Below, piece after piece: positions 1-6,697 of a stretch of 7,594 bases of DNA (the stretch's first letter is position 1; every line of letters begins with the position of its first letter). The notes beneath the pieces were generated by a model that was given only the letters and a program-made list of their open reading frames with translations, searched no databases and was not told where the DNA came from. The DNA is from Gammaproteobacteria bacterium. Lineage in GTDB: Bacteria > Pseudomonadota > Gammaproteobacteria > QOAV01. A program made the translations under genes and the position numbers. Location of the stretch: contig QOAV01000042.1 of NCBI GenBank assembly GCA_003972845.1, positions 1 to 7,594 of the forward strand, given 5' to 3'.

Positions 1-3000
1 TGTCTGCATTCAGAATAGCCCAACTGAAATCTTCCAGACCACCCTGCCAGTATATGGCGCCATCCACATCGGCTGATCTGGCTACTATCTGGTCCGGATA
101 GCCCAGCGCCGCCAGAGTCGCCGCCACATCCGTACTTTTCAGTTCCATGTTGAGATGAGTGGCCGAGCTTTTTCCTGCCGATGCGGTTTCGGCCGCCGGC
201 CCCGGCTCACCCACAACTGCACGGTCAGTTACTTTCAGCGTCATATCGGGTCGCGTCAGGTCCAGACGGTGAATCTCCCAGTGAGATCGGCCGGGCTTCA
301 TCACCAGATTCATCTTCCCGAGCTTCATCTGTTCGTATCGAGTTTCGAGCACCACCAGTTTGATATCCGGCAGATTGCCGGCGTTCCATTTCTCTTTTTT
401 CTCTTTTTTCTCTTTAACGCGATCCGCCCGGCCTGGTTTTGGCCAGTACAAATGCTTCAGCGTTGCATCCACCATCTTGCTTCGCGGGGACCAGGCAAAC
501 CTGACCTTGCCATCAATGGCGTCGCCGCTGGTCGAACCGCTCCAGACAGAACTACCGGCCTTACGCTCAAAGGCGAAATCAAGCGCGCCAAACTCCCGGG
601 ACCAGACATGCAACTGACCGGTCTTGCCGGAGATGCGATTAAGCTTTTTCGCAAACCCGGCTTTTTTACCGCCGGTTTTTTTGCCGCCGGGTTTTCCCGC
701 AGGCTTTCCCCGATCTGCAGCAAAAAAATCCAGCCATGCATCAGCATCGAGTTTTTTGGCATCAACAGTGACTTCCACCACGCCCTTGCCGGGCCAGCCG
801 CCGCGGCTGGAGCCTACTGCTATTTTTGCCGATTCCAGGCCATAATTTCCGGCCTTGCCGGAAAACACCATGTTTCCGTACAGACGGGATTTAATGGAAA
901 AAGTGGTTCTGTCGTTCTCATTGCTGGCAAAGCTGGATTTGAGCGCCAGCGGCCAGCGCGCTTTTGCCGGTTTGTTCAAAGGCGCAGGCGCCGAGCTGGC
1001 CAGGCCTTTCAGATCAGAATTTATTTCCATCTTCACGCCCTGCCGGGTTATGCGCACGGCGCCGTCCCAGGCTGCCTTGCCGGAAAGGGCGCTGGAAATG
1101 GTCTCGCCCAGAAAACTCTGCAAGTGTTCCGGGTCAGCGCTGCCTGTGGCTTCCACCAGCACCTCGGCAAAACGTTGCGGTTTTGGCGTGCTGATATCAA
1201 TGGAAACGTCTCCCCCCAGCATTTTTCCGGTCAGGTTGTTGCATTGCACCAGGTTCTCGGTGAATTCGATGCGGTTGTTCAGATGGGTGATTTCTATACC
1301 GCCGGGAATACGCAGGGTCACATCCCTGGGAAGATAGTGCCCGGTCAGCTTCAGTGCAGATGGCCTGGACAACGGCAGATCCAGATCCAGCGTGGTATCG
1401 CCTTCGCCGCTGGCAGACCAGCCATGCAACGGTTTGGCGTTCTTGCCCCGCAGCGGCCCGCTGGTAAGGAAATCTGCTACGGCAGCCGACGGTCCTGTCA
1501 ATTCACCCTGGATGCGGAGGTGATTGTCTTTCGCTTTGAGGTCGGCTATGAACACATTGGCGTAGCGTATGGTCTGCTCTGCGAAGGTTCCGCCGCTACC
1601 GGTGATGGTCATTGCCGGGCCGCTAAACCGGAGAGAAATATCGGAATTCTTTACCGGTGGCCAGCCGGGGAAATAATCCAGAGTGACATTGGCTATGTCC
1701 GCATGAGCGATGAAAGTCCCTTCGCCATGATAGAAAGGAAAAGCCCTGACCGGCCCTTCCAGTTTCACGCTGCCCTGGGTTACCTTGCCGGCCTTGATGG
1801 ACTGTTTCAACCATTTAACCAGTTTCGGGGACATGATCCGGTCCGGAAAATAGCGCGCAGCATGCTCTCCGCGACCGTTTCGGTAGCTGACATCCAGCTT
1901 CAACCGGGGAGAAATCGAGTAATCGCCGGGAAGCGCCACATCCACCGACCCATCGGCTTCGATATCCTCATTTTTCACGCGCACATTTTGCACCGAAACA
2001 AGCCAGTTATCGCCGTCTTTGCGCCAGCGTGATTCGGCGCTGGCCTGATCAAGTTTGATGGGCTGACTGAACAGATGGGGATAATCCAGCAGCGCCTGCT
2101 TGCTGTTCAGGCTAAACCAACCGGAGAGTTTACTCAGGCTCAAACTGCCTGAAATACCCTTGACGCCAGGAATTTTCTCATACGGATGACTGTGAAAACC
2201 ATCAACACTGGCGCTCAGGGTAAACAGGTCCGGGCTTTGCAGACCCTGCGGCAGCAGCAGTTCGATATTTCTGAAACGGCCCTGCGGCTTAATGGCGATG
2301 AGTTTGTTCAGAGCCGGCGTTTTCTCCCTGCCGTTGTACAGGGCATCAAGGAACGGGCTGATGCTTTTGATTTCCAGCTGGCCCAGTGACAGTCGCAGTT
2401 TCCCCTGCTGTCGCAGCAGGCGCAGATCACCACCCAGATGGATCTGCGGCTGTTGCAGTGGCAGGTCAAATCCCCGCGACACCAGTTCCCAGTCGTTTTC
2501 GGCCACGCGCCCGCCCCATTGCAGGCGATTGCTGAAATCCGCCAGGCGAATGCTGTTGTGGTCATCATTCAGGCCAATACCGACGCCTGTGCCCTCGATA
2601 TCCGCGCTGCCCGAGACGATACCACCCTTTTCCCAGCGGGATTCGGCCTTGAGCCCCAACAGGCCATCCATCTTCACCGGGATTGCTTCAGCAATGACAG
2701 GCGGGATGGCGCTCAGATTGAGGGCTTCGATCTGCACGTTGATGTCTCCATCCCAGGCCTGTGGTCCGGCCAGCACATCGCCGGTTATGGTTGCAAGGAT
2801 CTTGATATGCGGCGTCAACGCGCCAGCATCCGCATTCAGGGACAGGGTGTGTACTTTGCCGTCGCGGATGAATGTGATATCCACATCCGGCAGCACCAAG
2901 GCCGATGCATCGGGATTTTTCAGATCGCGCCATATTATATGGGCGTTATGCAACTCCACCCGCTTCTGGTCCAGCAATCTGGCCAAAGTCCGTTTCAGAT

Positions 3001-3493
3001 CCCCGCCTTTTCTGCGCACGCCAACACCAATACCGCCAACTACAAAGCGCCCGTCTTGCAGGCGTTGCACAATCAGACTGGGGGATTCCACCACCAGACG
3101 CTTGACCCTGGGCTTGCCACGCAACAGCGCCAGAACATCAATATCGGCGTCAACAGCGCCCAGCAGCAATGAAGGTTGCGCCTGACCATGCTCACGCAAC
3201 ACGACATTGCTGGCGGTAAAACTGGGCGTCAGACCATGGAACCGCGTTTCCAGATGGCCAATGGTAACATTCTGTTCAGTGAGACCACTGAGGTAGGATT
3301 CCAGCTGCGCCTTGTACTGGTCCGCACCGGGAAACCAGATGCGAACGGCAGCCACCAGCAGGGCCGCCAGCAGCAGCAGAAAAAGCAGTATATACAGAGA
3401 CCTGCGGCAAGTGGAGCGGACCGGATCACACCATCGCCGGGATTTCGCCAGCTCGGGCAAAGAACGATTGTTTCCGGAAGATTTTTCTTCCAC
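1..3493 (-). CDS. yhdP: YhdP-family AsmA-like envelope protein, C-terminus cut by window edge
   Basis: This is a long open frame from a GTG at 3493 to the left edge; I followed all 1164 visible codons and found no stop or frameshift. The product has a short basic cytoplasmic N-terminus, one hydrophobic segment at about residues 33-50 (LYILLFLLLLAALLVAAV), then a long periplasmic part rich in beta-type repeats. Family marks are FPDRIMSPKLVKWL (from 549), FPGWPPV (608-614) and a C-terminal LGYPDQI...IYWQGG stretch (about 1130-1152), all resembling the E. coli YhdP/TIGR02099 (DUF3971 plus AsmA-like) family. That family is about 1270 residues, so roughly 100-150 residues are missing beyond the window. 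YhdP proteins are inner-membrane anchored and, with TamB and YdbH, are implicated in moving phospholipids to the outer membrane. Two lysine-rich inserts (about 929-944 and 1027-1035) are unusual. The FadB-like gene lies 59 bp upstream on the same strand. Confidence 0.88.
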   Translation of the reverse strand, partial: MEEKSSGNNRSLPELAKSRRWCDPVRSTCRRSLYILLFLLLLAALLVAAVRIWFPGADQYKAQLESYLSGLTEQNVTIGHLETRFHGLTPSFTASNVVLREHGQAQPSLLLGAVDADIDVLALLRGKPRVKRLVVESPSLIVQRLQDGRFVVGGIGVGVRRKGGDLKRTLARLLDQKRVELHNAHIIWRDLKNPDASALVLPDVDITFIRDGKVHTLSLNADAGALTPHIKILATITGDVLAGPQAWDGDINVQIEALNLSAIPPVIAEAIPVKMDGLLGLKAESRWEKGGIVSGSADIEGTGVGIGLNDDHNSIRLADFSNRLQWGGRVAENDWELVSRGFDLPLQQPQIHLGGDLRLLRQQGKLRLSLGQLEIKSISPFLDALYNGREKTPALNKLIAIKPQGRFRNIELLLPQGLQSPDLFTLSASVDGFHSHPYEKIPGVKGISGSLSLSKLSGWFSLNSKQALLDYPHLFSQPIKLDQASAESRWRKDGDNWLVSVQNVRVKNEDIEADGSVDVALPGDYSISPRLKLDVSYRNGRGEHAARYFPDRIMSPKLVKWLKQSIKAGKVTQGSVKLEGPVRAFPFYHGEGTFIAHADIANVTLDYFPGWPPVKNSDISLRFSGPAMTITGSGGTFAEQTIRYANVFIADLKAKDNHLRIQGELTGPSAAVADFLTSGPLRGKNAKPLHGWSASGEGDTTLDLDLPLSRPSALKLTGHYLPRDVTLRIPGGIEITHLNNRIEFTENLVQCNNLTGKMLGGDVSIDISTPKPQRFAEVLVEATGSADPEHLQSFLGETISSALSGKAAWDGAVRITRQGVKMEINSDLKGLASSAPAPLNKPAKARWPLALKSSFASNENDRTTFSIKSRLYGNMVFSGKAGNYGLESAKIAVGSSRGGWPGKGVVEVTVDAKKLDADAWLDFFAADRGKPAGKPGGKKTGGKKAGFAKKLNRISGKTGQLHVWSREFGALDFAFERKAGSSVWSGSTSGDAIDGKVRFAWSPRSKMVDATLKHLYWPKPGRADRVKEKKEKKEKWNAGNLPDIKLVVLETRYEQMKLGKMNLVMKPGRSHWEIHRLDLTRPDMTLKVTDRAVVGEPGPAAETASAGKSSATHLNMELKSTDVAATLAALGYPDQIVARSADVDGAIYWQGGLEDFSWAILNAD
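392..415. repeat. 9-bp-period in-frame microsatellite in yhdP
   Basis: CTCTTTTTT is repeated 2.7 times on the plus strand. Read in the yhdP frame (minus) it gives EKKEKKEK at about residues 1028-1035. The period is a multiple of three, so copy-number change would lengthen the lysine-rich segment without shifting frame; slippage inside the A6 tracts would shift it. Confidence 0.8.
662..691. repeat. 15-bp direct repeat encoding a Lys/Gly insert in yhdP
   Basis: Two adjacent 15-bp units (TTTTTTACCGCCGGT and TTTTTTGCCGCCGGG on the plus strand) match at 13 of 15 positions. In the yhdP frame they encode the end of a GKPAGKPGGKKTGGKK stretch at about residues 929-944, a flexible, strongly basic insert. 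Confidence 0.7.
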
Positions 3494-3498
3494 TCATG

Positions 3499-3505
3499 TC
3501 ACCTT
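3499..3505 (-). promoter_or_regulatory. Ribosome binding site that fixes the GTG start of yhdP
   Basis: AAGGTGA on the minus strand contains AGGTG six bases before the GTG at 3493. An ATG at 3497-3495 is only two bases from the same motif and opens a different frame that stops after 23 codons, so spacing and frame both favour GTG. Confidence 0.6.
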
Positions 3506-3536
3506 ATATTGGGCCGTATGCTCCGAACTGGCGGGG

Positions 3537-3542
3537 ATTATA
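3537..3542 (-). promoter_or_regulatory. Candidate -10 box between the FadB-like gene and yhdP
   Basis: A perfect TATAAT lies in the 59-bp gap, placing a transcript start about 35 bases before the yhdP GTG. No good -35 hexamer is found at 16-18 bp upstream, where the sequence is AGCCGC or similar, so this may be chance. If real, it would let yhdP be expressed independently of the upstream gene. Confidence 0.3.
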
Positions 3543-3552
3543 GCGCAGTTAT

Positions 3553-5499
3553 TCAACGAGCGGCTAATTTGCCCCAGCCTCGGGAAGGTTTGAAACGGGC
3601 CCCGTGGCTTTGCGCCAGAGAATCAAGTCGTTCGACAAATGAATCCGCGCCCTGTTGTTCGATGGAACGCCTGATGCCCCCGGTAAAATCGGCAACCAGT
3701 CCGCCACCGAGCAGGGCTGCATCCAGCGTCTGCCAGTTTTTGACCCGCCGGGTATGCACGCTTTCCACCGCAGCATTGTAGAATCGGAGATGCAGACGCT
3801 GAAATAGTTCCTCCTGCCGTTGCAATGGCATGCGTTTGAGCAGCAACGCTGCCGGTATAAAACTATTCGCCTGTGACAAAGAATTTATTCTCCGTGGTGC
3901 AGGCAGGATGACGCGCAGCTCGGCGGCGTCGAGACTACGGGCAGTTTCCACCGGACCCTTCAACATGCCATGCTCCCTGGCTATGCGGTCAATCAATCCG
4001 GCCGGCGCTCCCTCGGCCATAAGGATCAGCGCTTCATCAATAACGGCAGCCATGACATATCCCGTCAAAAAGCCGGTTTCCAGCCGAACCGATACTGGCA
4101 AACAGCCCAGTTCCAGCGCGAAAGCCCTGGCGGCGCGCACCGATTTACTGGAAGATTTCCAGCCGGTCGCCAGTTCCAGCAGTGGTTGCTCCGCTGACAG
4201 GTTCATGCTGTGTATGACCAGAGCCTTTCCCGGTTTGCCGGTTTCCGCGGCATTACAGGCGTAGCTACAGTTCACCAGTATCGCCTGACGATTGTTTCTT
4301 TTTTGTAGAAACAACGGCCACTGCAGCGCCCGTGGTTCGGCAAGAACCACATCGGCGTATTGCAGAGTCTTGCCATCCTTGTCAACCCCAAGACCGACCG
4401 GGAGATTGCCGAGCCGCCGCCACCGGGTCCTGGCCCCCTGTGCGCGCCGCCGAATCGACAGCACGGCCTGCTTCAGACGATACGGGTCGGCATGGTGCAG
4501 ACTGACCCGCATGCCGGAATCCAGCGCCCGCAACGCTGCCGCCATGTTTGCCCGATTCACTCCGGTTACCAGCAGTTGTTGCGGATGCAGTTTTTTAACA
4601 GACTTGCTCATGGAGGCCAGATAATCACGGCGCAGCGAAGCGGCGTGAATCAGATTCTGTGCTGTCTCGCCTGCCAGCAATCGGGCGGCGTGACGAATCT
4701 CGCCGACCACAAAAGGTCGCGCGACGGCGCCATCCTTTTGCCATAACTCGATCAGTTTGAACGGCGCCGGATGAAACGCCGGCAGCCAGTTTCTGCGCAG
4801 CCTGCGTCGCCACCGGAGCGCCTGCAAATAACGCAGCCAGCCGGCAATGCGCCACTGCTTCCAGCGCGCGGGCAATGATTCCTGCCGCGGATGAACAATC
4901 ATGCGCCGCACGGTCGGAACAATCTGCTCCTCATCCACCAGCAGGCGATCAAACATCCCGGTCACTGGCGGCTCGCCAAATCCCGACGGCTGCTCTGACA
5001 GCAGCAGATCCAGCGATCTCGATCCCAAACGGCGAAAACAGCGACCCAGCCCGCCGAAACCGGGCAACAACCCCAGAGCCAGCTCGCGGTTGCGAAACCG
5101 GCCATCGAGGCCGACACGGGCGTCGCAGGCCAGGGCCAGCTCCAGCCCGGCCAGAGTGATGTCACCCTGCAGTACGGCCACCGTGGGCATGGGCAGAGTG
5201 GCGAGCTTGTCCATAACGCGATAGCCAGTGCGATAAAACTCCAGGGCGGCGCTTTCCTCTCCCAGGGCCGCCAGTTCGTCCAGATCGAAACCGGCGCAGA
5301 ATCCGGCGGGTTTGTCGGACAACAGCACCACACCCTTGGGTTTTTCCAGCCGAATCTCGCCCAGTATGGCATCCAGTTCCCTCAATGCCGCCAGCGACAG
5401 ACGGTTTTCATCCGCGTCTGGCTGGTCCAGATATAGCCAGGTAATGTTTTCCTGATCGGTCTCCGGGCGCCAGAACTCGGGCAGGTTGTCAATGAGCAT
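3553..5499 (-). CDS. Divergent FadB-like protein: crotonase domain plus degenerate 3-hydroxyacyl-CoA dehydrogenase
   Basis: The 648-residue product follows the whole FadB alpha-subunit architecture (usual length about 715-730). Residues 1-190 are a crotonase domain: an oxyanion-loop segment GFCAGFDLDEL (66-76), then LAGLELALACDAR and RNRELALGLLPGFGG. Here E120 and E139 match the two catalytic glutamates of E. coli FadB (E119, E139). A linker with HPAP (243-246) aligns to YPAP of FadB. The Rossmann domain (about 308-470) has G-x-N-x-x-N at 313-318 in place of GxGxxG and a histidine where the NAD-ribose acidic residue is expected, yet keeps S412, H430, N433 and E442. The later catalytic asparagine is replaced (around G480). 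Two 3HCDH C-terminal repeats follow (about 475-535 and 563-640). I infer an enoyl-CoA hydratase or acyl-CoA-binding protein without dehydrogenase activity; the substrate is unknown. No thiolase (fadA) gene adjoins it. The ATG at 5499 is the only start that keeps the first crotonase strand. Confidence 0.85.
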   Translation of the reverse strand: MLIDNLPEFWRPETDQENITWLYLDQPDADENRLSLAALRELDAILGEIRLEKPKGVVLLSDKPAGFCAGFDLDELAALGEESAALEFYRTGYRVMDKLATLPMPTVAVLQGDITLAGLELALACDARVGLDGRFRNRELALGLLPGFGGLGRCFRRLGSRSLDLLLSEQPSGFGEPPVTGMFDRLLVDEEQIVPTVRRMIVHPRQESLPARWKQWRIAGWLRYLQALRWRRRLRRNWLPAFHPAPFKLIELWQKDGAVARPFVVGEIRHAARLLAGETAQNLIHAASLRRDYLASMSKSVKKLHPQQLLVTGVNRANMAAALRALDSGMRVSLHHADPYRLKQAVLSIRRRAQGARTRWRRLGNLPVGLGVDKDGKTLQYADVVLAEPRALQWPLFLQKRNNRQAILVNCSYACNAAETGKPGKALVIHSMNLSAEQPLLELATGWKSSSKSVRAARAFALELGCLPVSVRLETGFLTGYVMAAVIDEALILMAEGAPAGLIDRIAREHGMLKGPVETARSLDAAELRVILPAPRRINSLSQANSFIPAALLLKRMPLQRQEELFQRLHLRFYNAAVESVHTRRVKNWQTLDAALLGGGLVADFTGGIRRSIEQQGADSFVERLDSLAQSHGARFKPSRGWGKLAAR

Positions 5500-5507
5500 G
5501 GGCGGAT

Positions 5508-5513
5508 TCTATA
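5508..5513 (-). promoter_or_regulatory. Candidate -10 box for the FadB-like gene
   Basis: TATAGA (continuing as TATAGAAT) on the minus strand lies 8 bases before the ATG at 5499. A start site about 7 bases downstream would give a nearly leaderless mRNA, consistent with the lack of a Shine-Dalgarno sequence there. The -35 position falls inside the CCCCTAA repeats and does not match consensus. Confidence 0.25.
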
Positions 5514-5523
5514 CTGGATGGGA

Positions 5524-5547
5524 GTTAGGGGTTAGGGGTTAGGAGGG
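5524..5547. repeat. Telomere-like 7-bp microsatellite with a G-quadruplex motif on the plus strand
   Basis: GTTAGGG occurs twice, followed by GTTAGGA and GGG. With the GGG at 5520-5522, the plus strand has G-tracts GGG, GGGG, GGGG and GGGG separated by 5, 3 and 6 bases, which fits G3+N1-7. It lies in the 117-bp gap between the divergent FadB-like gene and thiS. Confidence 0.8.
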
Positions 5548-5560
5548 GCAACTCTTCTCC

Positions 5561-5579
5561 TCACACCTCACACCTCACC
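5561..5579. repeat. Second 7-bp microsatellite (TCACACC)
   Basis: TCACACC TCACACC TCACC follows the G-rich repeat by about 13 bases. It is pyrimidine-rich on the plus strand, so the two repeats have opposite strand bias. Nothing else is recognisable in the rest of this short gap. Confidence 0.75.
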
Positions 5580-5616
5580 ATTGACCTGAGCCGTCCCGAG
5601 TTTTAGGCTTCGCGCC

Positions 5617-5817
5617 ATGAAAATCTGGCTTAATGGTGAACATACCGACGTCGAAAGCAAATTGACTCTGGCGGATCTTGCGCAACAGCAAGATCTTGGC
5701 AAGACTCGCTACGCAATCGAGGTCAACGAGGAAATCATTCCCCGCAATGAACACCTTACCCACACACTGAATGAAGGCGACAGAGTGGAAATCGTGACCG
5801 CCATTGGCGGCGGCTGA
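5617..5817 (+). CDS. thiS: Sulfur carrier protein ThiS
   Basis: The 66-residue product has the size and ubiquitin-like (beta-grasp) pattern of ThiS: a first strand MKIWLNGE, a helix around TLADLAQQ, VNEEIIPR, and the ending VEIVTAIGGG. The C-terminal Gly-Gly is the working end; it is adenylated and converted to a thiocarboxylate that donates sulfur to thiazole formation in the cytoplasm. The gene is 9 bp upstream of thiG, its direct partner, which strengthens the call. No ThiF, ThiO or ThiH gene is in the window, so adenylation and glycine/tyrosine oxidation must be supplied from elsewhere. The ribosome binding site is weak (AGG at 5605-5607). I see no TPP riboswitch upstream. Confidence 0.93.
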   Translation: MKIWLNGEHTDVESKLTLADLAQQQDLGKTRYAIEVNEEIIPRNEHLTHTLNEGDRVEIVTAIGGG

Positions 5818-5820
5818 GGA
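5816..5820 (+). promoter_or_regulatory. Ribosome binding site of thiG
   Basis: GAGGA overlaps the thiS stop codon and lies six bases before the thiG ATG at 5827. This supports that start and suggests translation of thiG is coupled to termination on thiS. Confidence 0.75.
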
Positions 5821-5826
5821 ATTATC

Positions 5827-6615
5827 ATGAGTACAACACCCGACGCGCTGGTCATCGCTGGCGTCGAATATACCTCCCGTTTGCTGGTGGGCACGGGCAA
5901 ATACCGGGACATGCAGGAAACCGGCGAGGCCATCGAAGCTTCCGGCGCGGAGATCGTCACCTTTGCCGTGCGCCGCTCCAATATCGGCCAGAACGCCGAC
6001 GAGCCAAATTTGCTGGACGTGGTTTCACCGGACAAATACACCCTGCTGCCGAACACGGCGGGCTGCTACAACGCCAAAGACGCCGTGCGCACCTGCAAGC
6101 TGGCGCGGGAGCTGCTGGACGGCCACGATCTGGTCAAGCTGGAAGTGCTGGGCGACGAGAAAACGCTGTTTCCGCATTTGCAGGAAACCTACATCGCCGC
6201 CGAAGAACTGGTAAAAGACGGCTTCAAGGTCATGGTTTACACCAATGACGACCCCATTGCGGCAAAAACGCTGGAAGACATGGGCTGCGTGGCGGTGATG
6301 CCGCTGGCCGCGCCCATCGGCTCGGGCCTGGGCATCCGCAACCCGTACAACATCCGCAGCATTGTGGAAAATGCCAATGTGCCCATACTGGTGGATGCCG
6401 GCGTCGGCACCGCCTCGGATGCAGCGGTGGCCATGGAGCTGGGCTGCGACGGCATTCTCATGAACACCGCCATCGCCGATGCCCAGAAGCCGGTGCTGAT
6501 GGCCTCGGCCATGAAAAAAGCCGTACAGGCCGGGCGCGAGGCATTTCTCGCCGGGCGCATGCCGCGTCGACAATATGCCTCGGCTTCTTCGCCCATTGAC
6601 GGGACTTTTTTCTGA
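5827..6615 (+). CDS. thiG: Thiazole synthase ThiG
   Basis: The 262-residue product matches ThiG over its full length. ThiG is a cytoplasmic TIM-barrel enzyme that condenses 1-deoxy-D-xylulose 5-phosphate, a glycine imine and ThiS thiocarboxylate sulfur into the thiazole phosphate of thiamine. Visible marks are LLVGTGKY (19-26), VTFAVRR (44-50), the Schiff-base lysine K104 in VKLEVLGD, the phosphate loop PIGSGLGI (163-170) followed by NPYNI, and [12 protein letters not shown] (189-200). The C-terminus ASASSPIDG is also typical. No expected residue is missing. It sits directly behind thiS in the same transcript. Confidence 0.97.
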   Translation: MSTTPDALVIAGVEYTSRLLVGTGKYRDMQETGEAIEASGAEIVTFAVRRSNIGQNADEPNLLDVVSPDKYTLLPNTAGCYNAKDAVRTCKLARELLDGHDLVKLEVLGDEKTLFPHLQETYIAAEELVKDGFKVMVYTNDDPIAAKTLEDMGCVAVMPLAAPIGSGLGIRNPYNIRSIVENANVPILVDAGVGTASDAAVAMELGCDGILMNTAIADAQKPVLMASAMKKAVQAGREAFLAGRMPRRQYASASSPIDGTFF

Positions 6616-6624
6616 AAATCCCTC

Positions 6625-6671
6625 CCCGGCCTTCCCTTTCAAAAAGGAGCTTCCCGCTTGATTTGGCCGGG
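6625..6671 (+). other. Inverted repeats in the thiG-trmB gap
   Basis: A perfect 7-bp pair, CCCGGCC (6625-6631) and GGCCGGG (6665-6671), encloses a small inner hairpin, CCTTT-CAA-AAAGG (6635-6647). No T-run follows the outer stem directly; a T5 comes only at 6685-6689. It is therefore not a standard intrinsic terminator. A strong Shine-Dalgarno-like AGGAG (6645-6649) lies inside, 48 bases before trmB, too far to serve its ATG. Confidence 0.4.
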
Positions 6672-6697
6672 AACCGGGGGCAAATTTTTCCCACGCC

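Noticed and set aside
155..2032. A 625-codon open frame on the plus strand
   Set aside because: It is antisense to yhdP, which I could follow without a stop through the same region and which carries clear family motifs. The plus-strand product has no recognisable domain and the odd composition of an antisense frame.
2292..3185. Plus-strand open frames of 297 and 244 codons
   Set aside because: They overlap each other and lie opposite the N-terminal half of yhdP; the translations are Ser/Arg-rich or Gln-rich without motifs.
5583..5590. THI-box fragment (GACCTGAG)
   Set aside because: Only this short string matches; the rest of the TPP aptamer (the CTGAGA segment and paired arms) is absent.
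5581..5609. Promoter for thiS with TTGACC as -35
   Set aside because: The hexamer 17 bp downstream is TAGGCT (3 of 6 matches) and would place the start at the thiS ATG; too weak to annotate.
6616..6697. Terminator between thiG and trmB
   Set aside because: The inverted repeats are not directly followed by a T-run, and the only good Shine-Dalgarno sequence lies within them.
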